Shown here: positions 47,385-55,677 of the stretch, in pieces | Position numbering within the stretch: position 1 is the first letter of the stretch | Layout of the letters: every line of letters begins with the position of its first letter | Source: Mesobacillus maritimus | GTDB taxonomy: Bacteria; Bacillota; Bacilli; Bacillales; Cytobacillaceae | NCBI RefSeq assembly: GCF_023715205.1 | Contig: NZ_JAMBNR010000016.1 | Location: forward strand, 61,632-125,631 | DNA: 64,000 nt | Direction: 5' to 3' | The notes under the pieces: generated by a model | What the model was told of the DNA's origin: nothing | What the model saw: only the letters and a program-made list of their open reading frames with translations | Database searches by the model: none | Made by a program: the position numbers and the translations under genes

Positions 47385-48207
47385 TATAATAAAGATGTAA
47401 AGAAGAGTACCCCTAACATCTTAGGAGGCTCAACCATATTTGTTCGTTCCGTAAGTTGAACGAAACATTTTCTTTATCTTGTAAGCGATTACGAAAGGTT
47501 GTTTGACTCAAAAGTGGACTGGACTGTTTCCAGATGTGTGCTAACACAAAAAACGAAACTACCATATGCAACTAATCCAGTGACCCTGGTTTTCTGATTG
47601 TCGTGGACCTAAATGAATTCAAAGGGAATGGAGAACCAATCTTCTACCTACCTAGGTACCGTACGTAGAAGTACAAGGCTCCTGACCAAAAGAATTTTAA
47701 TGACTATGGACGTAGAGAGGCATCTATATTGGGATAAAACGAAGCGATTCATGTCATGAAAGTTTGGAATTCTAAAAGGGAGCCACTTCAAATCGAGGTT
47801 ACAAATAGGGCATAAAGGTGATTTTGCAAATGGTAAATGAAGTTTACTGGAGTAGAGTAGGTACCGACGAATGGAAATTGTTAAGGCTTAAATTCTTTAC
47901 TCAAAAACTTTTGAGACATAACCTATTCGTATTTGTAGACAGTAGTGAGAAAATGAGTCTCGCGGTGATTAACCCGCATTAATTAAGTGAAGGGTCCTTT
48001 CCTACGCTATACTAGTAAAGGCCACTTTCTACGGAACAGCAAACATCGGCTGGACAAAATGATGGTTTCTTCATCATTATAAAAAGTAGTGAAGTTTGGC
48101 TGGATGGATGGTTGGGTCTCCTAAGATGTTAAGTTGTTTCTAATAATTGTACCTTTAGTTTGATTACAACAAACCCGACTACTTGAGTAGCCGGGTTTCT
48201 TTCTTTA
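47385..48207 (+). ncRNA. Candidate large structured non-coding RNA
   Basis: About 0.97 kb has no conventional gene. TATAAT (47385-47390) lies upstream, and an intrinsic terminator ends at 48207. The unit is closed by a 24-bp helix, 47414-47437 with 48108-48131; its two non-identical positions are both G-U pairs on the + strand (they would be A-C on the other). Local hairpins: 47443-47464; 47479-47494 with a GCGA tetraloop; 47519-47533; 47535-47548; 47577-47589; 47641-47671; 47831-47849; 47900-47915; 47945-47963; 47993-48023; 48058-48078; plus GGCTCC 47677-47682 with GGAGCC 47779-47784. Size and long closing helix recall OLE, ROOL or GOLLD RNAs, but none was recognised and the oapA context of OLE is absent. 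A decayed mobile element with terminal inverted repeats is the main alternative. Confidence 0.6.
48171..48207 (+). terminator. Terminator of the candidate RNA
   Basis: AAACCCG-CTAC pairs with GTAG-CGGGTTT around TTGA, followed by CTTTCTTT. The T-rich side is on the + strand. Confidence 0.8.
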
Positions 48208-48336
48208 TTCAACTTTTTTTGCTAAGCATCTTTCGCATTCCATTAAATATGACTCTGCTTGCTCCTCTACATGTTGACCACACTCTGGACAAACTTTTTT
48301 TGGTAACTTCTTGAAAAACTCAACCGGACTCATCAT
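48205..48336 (-). CDS. YhfH-like zinc-ribbon small protein
   Basis: 43 residues. MMSPVEFFKKLPKKVCPECG, then CERCLAKK, matches the YhfH family: FF-x-x-LP-x-K-x-C-x-x-C-G ... C-x-x-C. Two CxxC pairs should bind one zinc. Function unknown. GGAGAGGATTTCA precedes the ATG-ATG start. It ends against the terminator of the candidate RNA. Confidence 0.72.
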   Translation of the reverse strand: MMSPVEFFKKLPKKVCPECGQHVEEQAESYLMECERCLAKKVE

Positions 48337-48601
48337 TGAAATCCTCTCCTTTTCTTTTATAATACAATGTTATTTACTGTCTTTCTGTTATAGTACAGTA
48401 TAAACGAAAAAAGAAAAAATGTGTAGACTTTTTTATAAAATTTCTGAAATATATATTCAATGGGCATATGAGGAATGGTAATACAAATAAGACTTTAAAA
48501 GTCAAGAGGAAAAAGTGACGAAGTTATTACAATTCCAAGATTTTTATCTTTCCTTCCCTTTAAGTTTGCCTTACAATCAAATTAACTTTTCATCAAGGGG
48601 A

Positions 48602-50776
48602 ATGATGCTTAATATGGAAACACTTGAACAATCATTTAACCCTGTTTTATTTTTGGTTGCTATTGTTTTAACAATGATGGCATCCTATACAGCGTTGGAT
48701 TTGTTTAGTTTAGTAAAGACGTCTAATAAGAATAAACGGTTCCTTTTTATAGGTGCTGCGTTTTCGTTCGGAATGGGCATTTGGGTAATGAACTTTTTTG
48801 GTATTCTTACGTTAAATGTGAATGCAAACAGTGCCTATCAAATACCAATGAATATTTTGGCGATTTTTTTAGGTGTTATCTTCTCAGCAATGGGTTTTTT
48901 AATCCTGATTGGAGAAAAAAAGCAAATCCGACAATTACTTATTAGCAGCCTACTGATGACTATAGCCGTGATATCCGTTCATATTGTTGGAATTCTCTCA
49001 ATTAATATGGGCTTTGAGTACAATCTGGCAATCTTAGCGGTAAGTATTGTGTTGATGTTTGGTTCGTTTTTGTTCTCATTTTGGATCTTATTTTATTCAA
49101 AAAGTTTTTCACCATCTAGTCATGTTTGGCTTAAACCATTAACAGCACTTTTAACAACTGGTGCGATTGTTGAGGGACATTTACTTTTAGCTAAAGCAAC
49201 AACATTTTACTCGAATCAAAATCAAATTGAACGAATAGCAGTACCTCAGTCTTTGATTGGCTATACGATTTTTATTGTAGCGGTCGTAATTTTAGGTGGT
49301 CTCATCACATCTAGTGCATTTATGGGAAAAAGATTAGCTGTTAGTGACACGAATCTAAAAGATATTACAGACGCACTAAATGTTTCGTCGATTGTTGCAA
49401 TTACCGATCCAAAAGGAAACATCACTTATGTTAATGATAAATTCGTAGAAATCTCTGGATATAGTGAGGATGAACTAATTGGGCAAAACCACTCGATTTT
49501 GAATTCTGGATACCATCCAAAGGATTTTTTCAAAAAGATGTGGGCAACGATTGGGACTGGTAAGACATGGAAAGGCGAAATTCGTAATCGTGCCAAAGAT
49601 GGCTCTTTTTATTGGGTTGCTACAACGATTGTTCCTTTTTTAAATCTCAAAGGAAAACCGTATCAGTATGTTTCTATTCGTTCTGATATTACTAGTCGAA
49701 AAAAGGCAGAAGCAGATTTAAAGGAAACTTTAAAGGAAGTTAGTGACTACAAATTTGCAATTGATGAGTCTTCGATTGTGGCCTTTACAGATGAAAAAGG
49801 AATAATTAAGAGTGTAAATAATAAATTTGTCGAGATTTCTAAATACTCTCGTGAGGAATTAATTGGACAAGATCACCGAATTTTAAATTCTGGTTATCAT
49901 TCAAAAGACTTTTTCAAAAACTTGTGGAAAACAATCGGTACCGGAAACGTCTGGAAAGGCGAAATTCGTAATAAAGCGAAAGATGGTTCTTATTATTGGG
50001 TCGCTACAACGATTGTCCCGTTTTTAAATGATCATGGCAAACCTTATCAATATTTAGCTATTCGTAATGACATTACAGAGCGAAAACAAAACGAAGAGTT
50101 AATTCATCGCCAAGATAAACTGGCTGCAGTGGGACAATTAGCTGCTGGTGTGGCGCATGAGATACGGAATCCACTTACCTCAATGAAGGGCTATGCCGAG
50201 TTTTTGCAATTAGATGAAGAAGATCCTCAGCGCCGTGAGTTCATTGATATTATTCTTGATGAAATTGACCGAGTGAATAATATTGTTGAGGAGTTTATGG
50301 TATTAGCTAAGCCGAAGGTTGTTGAACTTGAAGAGAAAAATATCATTCCAATCCTAAAGAATATCTTATCGCTGCTCGAATTTGAAGCGAAAAAACGACA
50401 TGTAAAACTCCATTTAGATGTTAAAAAAGATATCGTCCAAATTGAGTGTGATGAAAATCGCTTGAAGCAAGTGTTCTTGAATTTTATTAAAAATGGAATT
50501 GAAGCTATGCCTTCTGGTGGTGACTTATATGTTCGAGCAGAGGTACAAAATCAAAACGTCGAAATATCCATTCAGGACACCGGTGTTGGAATCCCTCCTG
50601 AAACACTTAAGAAAATAGGTGAACCTTTCTATACAACCAAGAAAAATGGTAATGGCTTGGGTCTAATGGTCTCGTTTAAAATTATTGAAAGTCACAATGG
50701 TAAAGTATATATAGAGAGCGAGCAAAACAAAGGAACAACGTTTAAAATCCTTTTACCAGCTACAAAAACAGCATAG
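48602..50776 (+). CDS. MHYT-PAS-PAS sensor histidine kinase
   Basis: 724 residues. About seven membrane segments at the N-terminus in the MHYT arrangement, but the first motif reads GIWVMNFFGI, with Asn in place of His; a later copy keeps ISVHIVGI. Two PAS/PAC domains (about 270-375 and 390-500) are near-identical to each other. HisKA has phospho-His in VAHEIRNPLTSMKGYAEFL; the ATPase has N box NFIKNGIEAM, G1 DTGVGIP and G2 GNGLGLMVS. The KinA/KinE-like core suggests input to the sporulation phosphorelay or a similar regulator; no response regulator is adjacent. A GTG start at 48515 would add 29 residues. AAGGGG before 48602 supports a start there or one codon on. Confidence 0.87.
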   Translation: MMLNMETLEQSFNPVLFLVAIVLTMMASYTALDLFSLVKTSNKNKRFLFIGAAFSFGMGIWVMNFFGILTLNVNANSAYQIPMNILAIFLGVIFSAMGFLILIGEKKQIRQLLISSLLMTIAVISVHIVGILSINMGFEYNLAILAVSIVLMFGSFLFSFWILFYSKSFSPSSHVWLKPLTALLTTGAIVEGHLLLAKATTFYSNQNQIERIAVPQSLIGYTIFIVAVVILGGLITSSAFMGKRLAVSDTNLKDITDALNVSSIVAITDPKGNITYVNDKFVEISGYSEDELIGQNHSILNSGYHPKDFFKKMWATIGTGKTWKGEIRNRAKDGSFYWVATTIVPFLNLKGKPYQYVSIRSDITSRKKAEADLKETLKEVSDYKFAIDESSIVAFTDEKGIIKSVNNKFVEISKYSREELIGQDHRILNSGYHSKDFFKNLWKTIGTGNVWKGEIRNKAKDGSYYWVATTIVPFLNDHGKPYQYLAIRNDITERKQNEELIHRQDKLAAVGQLAAGVAHEIRNPLTSMKGYAEFLQLDEEDPQRREFIDIILDEIDRVNNIVEEFMVLAKPKVVELEEKNIIPILKNILSLLEFEAKKRHVKLHLDVKKDIVQIECDENRLKQVFLNFIKNGIEAMPSGGDLYVRAEVQNQNVEISIQDTGVGIPPETLKKIGEPFYTTKKNGNGLGLMVSFKIIESHNGKVYIESEQNKGTTFKILLPATKTA

Positions 50777-50812
50777 AAGATTGGCGTTTACTACGCCAGT
50801 CTTCTTTTTTTT
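50775..50812 (+). terminator. Terminator of the kinase gene
   Basis: AGAAGA-TGGCGT pairs with ACGCCA-TCTTCT around TTACT, then a long T-run. Confidence 0.9.
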
Positions 50813-50899
50813 GCTGTTTACTACAAATTTTAGTAAGTTTGTTGTTTCCTAATAGAGGGTTGCTGTTATATAGAAGATATATCAAACAGTTAGTTTCTT

Positions 50900-51275
50900 T
50901 ACTCAACGTGAACCTATTGGTTGTTCAAGATATATTTTTAACAGAGACAGCAGAATATGCTGATGTTGTTTTACCTGATAAATCATGGGGAAAGGTAGAA
51001 GGGACCTATACCAATACAGACAGAAGAATCCAACGTGTCAGAAAAGCCGTTGAGGCAGCTCCTGATGTTAAAGAGGATTGGGGAATCTTGGGTGAGCTGT
51101 CTACACGATTAGGATACAAAATGAATTATAAAAATAGTGAGCAAATCTGGAATGATGTTCGTGAATTAGTATGGGAGATGTATGGAGGAATATCCTATGA
51201 AAGGCTAGAAAAGGAATATAGCATTCACTATCCTTGCCCACATGAACAACATCCAGGGACAAAAATTCTTCATCA
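50900..51275 (+). pseudogene. Formate dehydrogenase alpha-subunit remnant
   Basis: An uninterrupted ~125-codon fragment. LLVVQDIFLTETAEYADVVL, EGTYTNTDRRIQRVRKAVE, GGISYERLEKE and CPHEQHPGTKILH are characteristic of the C-terminal third of FdhF-type molybdopterin formate dehydrogenases (B. subtilis YrhE/YjgC type). The Fe-S domains and most of the ~980-residue enzyme are missing, and homology stops after TKILH. No start codon with a ribosome binding site; not functional as an enzyme. Confidence 0.85.
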
Positions 51276-51566
51276 CAACCCGGTTGTAAAGGTGAATGGA
51301 TACTGTTCATCTGGAAGTTCAAGTGGTTCTGTATAGTCCACTGGTACAAAAGAAGCTATTTTTTGATTACGATCTGTATTGTTAACGAGTGTAGTTTTTT
51401 TAAAGTAAGTTCCCGTCGCGGATCCCTTCAAGTCAAGGCGAAAATAACAGAACAAGTAGTCCCTTGGACTAGTATTTATGAGTTTCCATTGGTCAGAAGT
51501 TCCAACAAATGTGCTTACCCTGAATGAGCTTGACCCAGTTTTGGGTACTGCTGAAATACAAAGCAT
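51273..51566 (-). CDS. Uncharacterised protein overlapping the remnant's end
   Basis: A 97-residue frame, MLCISAVPKTGSSSFRVSTF then YLFCYFRLDLKGSATGTYFK and ASFVPVDYTEPLELPDEQYP. It reads like a real beta-rich protein, but no ribosome binding site is evident near the ATG and no family was recognised. It overlaps the 3' edge of the formate dehydrogenase fragment by a few bases, so it may have arrived with whatever truncated that gene. Confidence 0.4.
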   Translation of the reverse strand: MLCISAVPKTGSSSFRVSTFVGTSDQWKLINTSPRDYLFCYFRLDLKGSATGTYFKKTTLVNNTDRNQKIASFVPVDYTEPLELPDEQYPFTFTTGL

Positions 51567-51606
51567 GTGCTGTACAAAAAGCCCCTGTTACTTAATAAAG
51601 CCATGT

Positions 51607-51644
51607 AAAACCTATACTGATTGATTTAGGATAGGTTTTTTATT
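51607..51644 (+). terminator. Terminator-like hairpin
   Basis: AAAACCTAT pairs with ATAGGTTTT, followed by TTATTAAG. Possibly the original terminator of the formate dehydrogenase gene. Confidence 0.75.
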
Positions 51645-51795
51645 AAGTATTTAGTTTATTCTGTTTTACTGTTACAATTCTGCAATCTTGTTGTTACCTT
51701 TGTAAATGAAATAATATCTGGTTGTTCTTATCTATTTCGCAAATTATGTTAGGATAGTTTTATTAAATGAAAAAAGCCGAAGGAGGCGAACCTAC

Positions 51796-52269
51796 ATGAA
51801 GAAATTGATTTTATCATTAGTTGCTATGACGGCTATTTTCTTGAGTATCGGGATAAATGCAGGTGCACAAGGACTTCAGGATGATATAAATGAAAAACCA
51901 ATAGATGAAGTACAATCAGCTCCAGCGAAACCAAATGATTCTGCAGCGGCAGCATTAAAACAAGAAGTTTCGATTAAAAAAGTAATTACAGTAGATGCGA
52001 CAGCTTATACAGCTGAATGCGAAGGTTGTTCTGGAGTAACGAAACTAGGTGTAGATTTAAAGAGCAATCCGAGTGAAAAAATCATTGCAGTTGACCCAGA
52101 GGTTATTCCTCTTGGATCTAAAGTGTATGTAGAAAATTATGGCTATGCAACTGCTGCTGATATCGGAGGAGGGATCAATGGTTATGAAATTGATGTGTTC
52201 ATTCCAGAAGAAGAAGCAGCTGTTGACTGGGGAAGACAACAAGTAAAGGTAACAATAGTTGAAGATTAG
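51796..52269 (+). CDS. Secreted 3D-domain protein
   Basis: 157 residues with a Sec signal peptide (about 1-24, MKKLILSLVAMTAIFLSIGI then NAGAQG). The C-terminal 3D domain (about 70-155) has the three Asp motifs: ATAYTAECEGC, IAVDPEVIPLGSKVYVENYG and AADIGGGINGYEIDVFIP. This is the MltA-like barrel found in YocH, YuiC and Rpf-like proteins, which act on peptidoglycan. A linker (about 30-65) is Asp/Pro/Ala-rich. GAAGGAGGCGAACCTAC precedes the ATG. Probably a cell wall hydrolase. Confidence 0.88.
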   Translation: MKKLILSLVAMTAIFLSIGINAGAQGLQDDINEKPIDEVQSAPAKPNDSAAAALKQEVSIKKVITVDATAYTAECEGCSGVTKLGVDLKSNPSEKIIAVDPEVIPLGSKVYVENYGYATAADIGGGINGYEIDVFIPEEEAAVDWGRQQVKVTIVED

Positions 52270-52302
52270 AAAAAGCTGTCCGTTTAAGGGACAGCTTTTT
52301 TA
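52270..52302 (+). terminator. Terminator after the 3D-domain gene
   Basis: AAAAGCTGTCC pairs with GGGACAGCTTTTT around GTTTAA. Confidence 0.9.
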
Positions 52303-52492
52303 TTTTCGTAAAGATTGTTGTTAAAATCCTAAAGCCGATTTTAACGAAAAAGTAGCCATTTCATATGTTTAAAATTAGTTTGCAAGCTCTTTTCTCTTAA
52401 AATGTAGCTATTCTGTGAAAAATCTTGCTTATTTAGTTATTTAGTCATATTTCTTGTTCAAAAGTAGCAAAGTTCGAGAAAAGAACCTTTAG
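52303..52492 (-). repeat. Dispersed intergenic repeat, inverted copy E
   Basis: On the minus strand: 5' block CTTTTCTCGAACTTTGCTAC, middle AAGAGAAAAGAGCTTGC and AAATGGCTAC, 3' block GGCTTTAGGATTTTAACAAC then AATCTTTACGAAAA. Highly similar to copy B (30777-30972) in the 3' block. It abuts the terminator of the 3D-domain gene. Confidence 0.75.
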
Positions 52493-52498
52493 GAATCA

Positions 52499-53773
52499 TC
52501 ATTTGTTGAGGGTTTCTTTCGTCGTGTTTGTATTGTCTATTTCTTGTAAAGAAATGTTTTGTTTAACATTCCTTTTAGGGACAAGATGACTGAAAAATTC
52601 AGTGAATTTCTTGAAATGCTCATCAAGCTTTTCGGAAAGGTCTGCTGCACGTTCAAATATCGTTGATTTAATGAAGTCCAGCTTTCGGTCGATATTCTCG
52701 GTTTGATAGTCATGATGATCGACAATTTCTTGTAGGTGTTGGTTTTGCTGTAGAAGTCGTTCAGCGAGAGTGGTGTTTGCGTGTGCTAAATGCTGGGATA
52801 ATTCAGAACTCATTTTTGTTTGGTGTTCTCTAATGTCTAGATTTTGTGTCTCTAATTTCTTTAATAGGCGGTGGTCTAGGGAATTGAAATTTTCCTTAAA
52901 TTGAAGTTCATAAAGTTCTATCTCGTTTAAAATGGAGTTCAGTTTTTCCATCTGTTTTGTTGAAAGATCGTCTTGATGAGTAATGCAATGTTCTATACTC
53001 ATTAATAACTGATTAAAGTGATTGCTAGTAATTTGTTCTTGGTTATTAAAGCGTTCGATAATGACCTCGATCTTTTCAAGCTGTTCAAGATTTTGTTTAT
53101 CTTGCGAGAGCCTTTCTGTTTTTAGCCAATTTTGTAATTGTTTGAAGTGTTTAATGAATTGTTCTTGTTGGTCGTCAACTTTATCGCTAAGTTGTCCCTG
53201 AACTTGATTAAATTCCTCTTCAACTCGATTTGAGTTTTCAATGAGTTGATTTGAAAGTTGATGAGTGTGTTCCTCTAATTGTTCCTCGATTTGTTTACTA
53301 TTTTTCTTAATTTGTTTCCTATTCTTTTTGATTTGTTTACTGAATCGTTTATTTACAAGGTTCAGGCGTTCTTTTATATCTTCATTTTTTGACTCAATTT
53401 GCTCTAAAACTGTTTTGTGATAAATCACTTGTAAATCTTCATGTTCTTCCATTAACTTCTTTATTTCGAGTTGGAGTTTTGTTTGTTCTTCTAAAGTAGT
53501 AGAGGTTTTCTCGTAGGCCTGGAGTTTGCGGTCCATTGCTTGTAAAAGGGTTTGTTGTTGACTAATCTCCTCTATTAAAACCTGTGTGTACATCTGATTT
53601 TTCTTCGCATTGTTGGTGACAGCTTCTGAAAAACGTTGATTAATCGATTGTTGTTCATTCATTAAGCTTTCTAAGAAATTTTCGCGGTAAACTTTTTGAT
53701 TATGGTTATTGATTTCATCATCCGAACTATGAAATACATTTGTTTGAGTTTGCTTGTTAATAAATAAACCCAA
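52499..53773 (-). CDS. Long coiled-coil protein, unknown function
   Basis: 424 residues, nearly all predicted coiled coil, rich in Gln, Glu, Asn and Lys (e.g. KRFSKQIKKNRKQIKKNSK, about 142-160). Short non-helical ends: MGLFINKQTQTNVF at the start and FFSHLVPKRNVKQN near the end. No membrane segment. A TTG start (53773) follows AAAGGAGTCGAGAATTT. It is divergent from the YteA-like gene. Could be a structural or spore-associated filament-like protein; no family recognised beyond low-complexity resemblance. Confidence 0.7.
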   Translation of the reverse strand: MGLFINKQTQTNVFHSSDDEINNHNQKVYRENFLESLMNEQQSINQRFSEAVTNNAKKNQMYTQVLIEEISQQQTLLQAMDRKLQAYEKTSTTLEEQTKLQLEIKKLMEEHEDLQVIYHKTVLEQIESKNEDIKERLNLVNKRFSKQIKKNRKQIKKNSKQIEEQLEEHTHQLSNQLIENSNRVEEEFNQVQGQLSDKVDDQQEQFIKHFKQLQNWLKTERLSQDKQNLEQLEKIEVIIERFNNQEQITSNHFNQLLMSIEHCITHQDDLSTKQMEKLNSILNEIELYELQFKENFNSLDHRLLKKLETQNLDIREHQTKMSSELSQHLAHANTTLAERLLQQNQHLQEIVDHHDYQTENIDRKLDFIKSTIFERAADLSEKLDEHFKKFTEFFSHLVPKRNVKQNISLQEIDNTNTTKETLNK

Positions 53774-53934
53774 AAATTCTCGACTCCTTTCTCATTCTTT
53801 CTATAGGATATGATTTCGCTCAGTTATACGTCCAAGTTCTTTTGTTGGCGAAAAAGCCCATATTTGCTTTTTAAGTCATGAAATTGAAAATTTGTTCCAT
53901 ACTAAAAAGAAACCGCCTATAGAAAGGAGTAGCG

Positions 53935-54696
53935 ATGATGCTAACAAATGGGCAACTTACTACATTAAAAAATGAGTTAGAAGGCTTAAAGCAGGAACTA
54001 GAAAATCGCTTTGAGATGAATGATCATTATGATTTAGAAAGAGGACACTATCATGAGTCTGTAGGGGAATTATCAAGTATTGATAACCACCCAGGAGATG
54101 AAGGAACAGAATTATACGAACGTGAAAAAGACATTGCCTTGAATCAACACGATGAATACCAATTGGAAAATATAAATCTTGCTCTTAAGGCGATTGAAAA
54201 TGGAGATTATGGAAAATGTTTAACCTGTGGAAAAGAAATTAGCTATGAAAGACTTCAAGCGATACCAGAAACATTATACTGTGTAGAACATACACCTGAT
54301 CAAACGATTTCTACAAATCGCCCAATTGAAGAGGGAGTTTTAATGCCCCCTTTTGGGAAATTTGATAAAGACCTACAAGATGAAAGTGTTGCATATGATG
54401 CGGAGGATTCATGGCAAGATGTTGCCCGATATGGAACTTCTGAAGGTCCATCAGATTTTTATCAGGTTTCGGACCACTATAATGATGTATACAATGAATC
54501 CCAAGAAAATGAAGGTTATGTGGAGGATTATGAAAACTTCGTGGCAACAGACATTGAAGGAAAAGAAATTATTGTATTTCCAAATCAACAACATGAGCGG
54601 TATGAACAAGAATTGGATGAGGAAGGGATTATGACGTCCTTTGGTGACCTTCCTGCAGTTGAACATGATCCATATGTTGAGGAAGATGAACAGTAG
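53935..54696 (+). CDS. YteA-like sporulation protein, TraR/DksA zinc finger
   Basis: 253 residues. Helical hairpin (about 1-85) followed by a DksA/TraR-type zinc finger, CLTCGKEISYERLQAIPETL then YCVEH (C-x2-C-x17-C-x2-H, about 96-119). The acidic C-terminal half (PPFGKFDKDLQDESVAYDAE onward) fits the YteA family annotated as sporulation proteins. In DksA the coiled-coil tip enters the RNA polymerase channel; here that is only an analogy. AAAGGAGTAGCG precedes the ATG-ATG start. Confidence 0.85.
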   Translation: MMLTNGQLTTLKNELEGLKQELENRFEMNDHYDLERGHYHESVGELSSIDNHPGDEGTELYEREKDIALNQHDEYQLENINLALKAIENGDYGKCLTCGKEISYERLQAIPETLYCVEHTPDQTISTNRPIEEGVLMPPFGKFDKDLQDESVAYDAEDSWQDVARYGTSEGPSDFYQVSDHYNDVYNESQENEGYVEDYENFVATDIEGKEIIVFPNQQHERYEQELDEEGIMTSFGDLPAVEHDPYVEEDEQ

Positions 54697-54706
54697 GAAT
54701 GGATGG

Positions 54707-54739
54707 AAAAAGGATGAACATTGCGTTCATCCTTTTTGT
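54707..54739 (+). terminator. Terminator of the YteA-like gene
   Basis: AAAAAGGATGAAC pairs with GTTCATCCTTTTT around ATTGC. Confidence 0.92.
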
Positions 54740-54792
54740 TATAGTAAAGAATGTAGAAATAGATAGGACAAGATAAAATTACGGGTCATAAA

Positions 54793-54827
54793 AAAACCAA
54801 CGGCCCAATAATTAGACCCTTGGTTTT
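54793..54827. terminator. Second hairpin with A/T runs
   Basis: AAAACCAA-GG pairs with CC-TTGGTTTT. Flanked by A-run on the left; may serve the minus-strand csgA unit. Confidence 0.6.
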
Positions 54828-54837
54828 ACTGTAAGGC

Positions 54838-55010
54838 TCATTTCTCACCTTTTTTTGCTTTTGAACAAAAATAAGGCTGAATGGGCTAGCTTGTACAAAA
54901 GTAGTTTCACTTATAATAAAAGAGCTTTCAAACTGAGTTTGAACATAAAATGGCTACTATTGAGTTAGCATCGGTTTTAGGATTTAAACAACAAGCTTTA
55001 CAAAAACAGC
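54838..55010 (+). repeat. Dispersed intergenic repeat, copy C
   Basis: 5' block CATTTCTCACC then TTTGCTTTTGAAC, middle AATAAAAGAGCTTTCAAAC and AAATGGCTACTATTGAG, 3' block TCGGTTTTAGGATTTAAACA then ACAAAAACAGC. Same block order as copies B, D and E. Confidence 0.65.
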
Positions 55011-55016
55011 CTGCTG

Positions 55017-55268
55017 TTAAAACAACAATTCATATACTTCATTTAATTGGTAAGCACGTTGTTCATCTTGTTCATTTTTCGCATATCTAATTTCCCATGG
55101 AAGAATCCCATTAAGATATTCAGTTTCTTCAAACGTTAAATCCCTGACTAGATCCCCTTCAGAATGGTAATGACCATTTTCGAGTTTTCGGTAGATTTGT
55201 CTGCTAGTTTCATCTTTCTCCGTATAATTTGCGAGAATTTCACGTAAATAGGCAAGTGTTTGCTCCAT
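55017..55268 (-). CDS. csgA: SigG-dependent acid-soluble spore protein CsgA-like
   Basis: 83 residues: MEQTLAYLREILANYTEKDE, LENGHYHSEGDLVRDLTFEE and YLNGILPWEIRYAKNEQDEQ match the Bacillus CsgA family, expressed in the forespore under SigG. Role in the spore is not well defined. Its ATG overlaps the stop codon of the upstream gene (TAATG), so translation is coupled. Confidence 0.8.
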   Translation of the reverse strand: MEQTLAYLREILANYTEKDETSRQIYRKLENGHYHSEGDLVRDLTFEETEYLNGILPWEIRYAKNEQDEQRAYQLNEVYELLF

Positions 55269-55477
55269 TATTCTTTTTGCTCCTCAAAATAATTCCGAAA
55301 TTGTTCGGTTTTTGTAAGCCCTAAATTTCGATAATAAGGGTTATCTTCAGTGGAATTTTTGGGGTCTAAATTCGTTTTTATGACAAGCATTGGCTGGGAA
55401 GGGGCCTCTGCAATTACACGGTCTTCTAGTTCTTTAAAATCAGGAAGCTTTTCGCTTCCAGGTTGTTTTGGTTCCAT
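55268..55477 (-). CDS. Small protein upstream of csgA
   Basis: 69 residues, soluble, MEPKQPGSEKLPDFKELEDR then PSQPMLVIKTNLDPKNS and FRNYFEEQKE. GGAGGTGCTTTGT precedes ATG 55477; a longer frame starting five codons upstream overlaps that site. Coupled with csgA, so probably also a sporulation gene. No family recognised. Confidence 0.65.
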   Translation of the reverse strand: MEPKQPGSEKLPDFKELEDRVIAEAPSQPMLVIKTNLDPKNSTEDNPYYRNLGLTKTEQFRNYFEEQKE

Positions 55478-55677
55478 ACAAAGCACCTCCATTCATTAAT
55501 TTGCTTATCTCGTATGAAAATTATGTGTTGCAAGAGATGACAAATGAATTACCGTTTCAACTTGGCATTTGTATGTTAAAATAGAAATATGCAGAAGTTT
55601 TTACAACAATAGCAAAAATAGTCGATTAATTTAATTTGATCGCGGATATAGCAAGTGTAAATAAGAGGTGACGGAAG

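Noticed and set aside
47414..48131. Reading the 24-bp arms as terminal inverted repeats of an insertion sequence
   Set aside because: No target-site duplication, no transposase-like frame, and both arm differences preserve RNA pairing on one strand only. Kept as the main alternative, not as the call.
54353..54634. 93-codon + strand frame inside the YteA-like gene
   Set aside because: Met/Lys-rich shadow of the acidic coding region in another phase.
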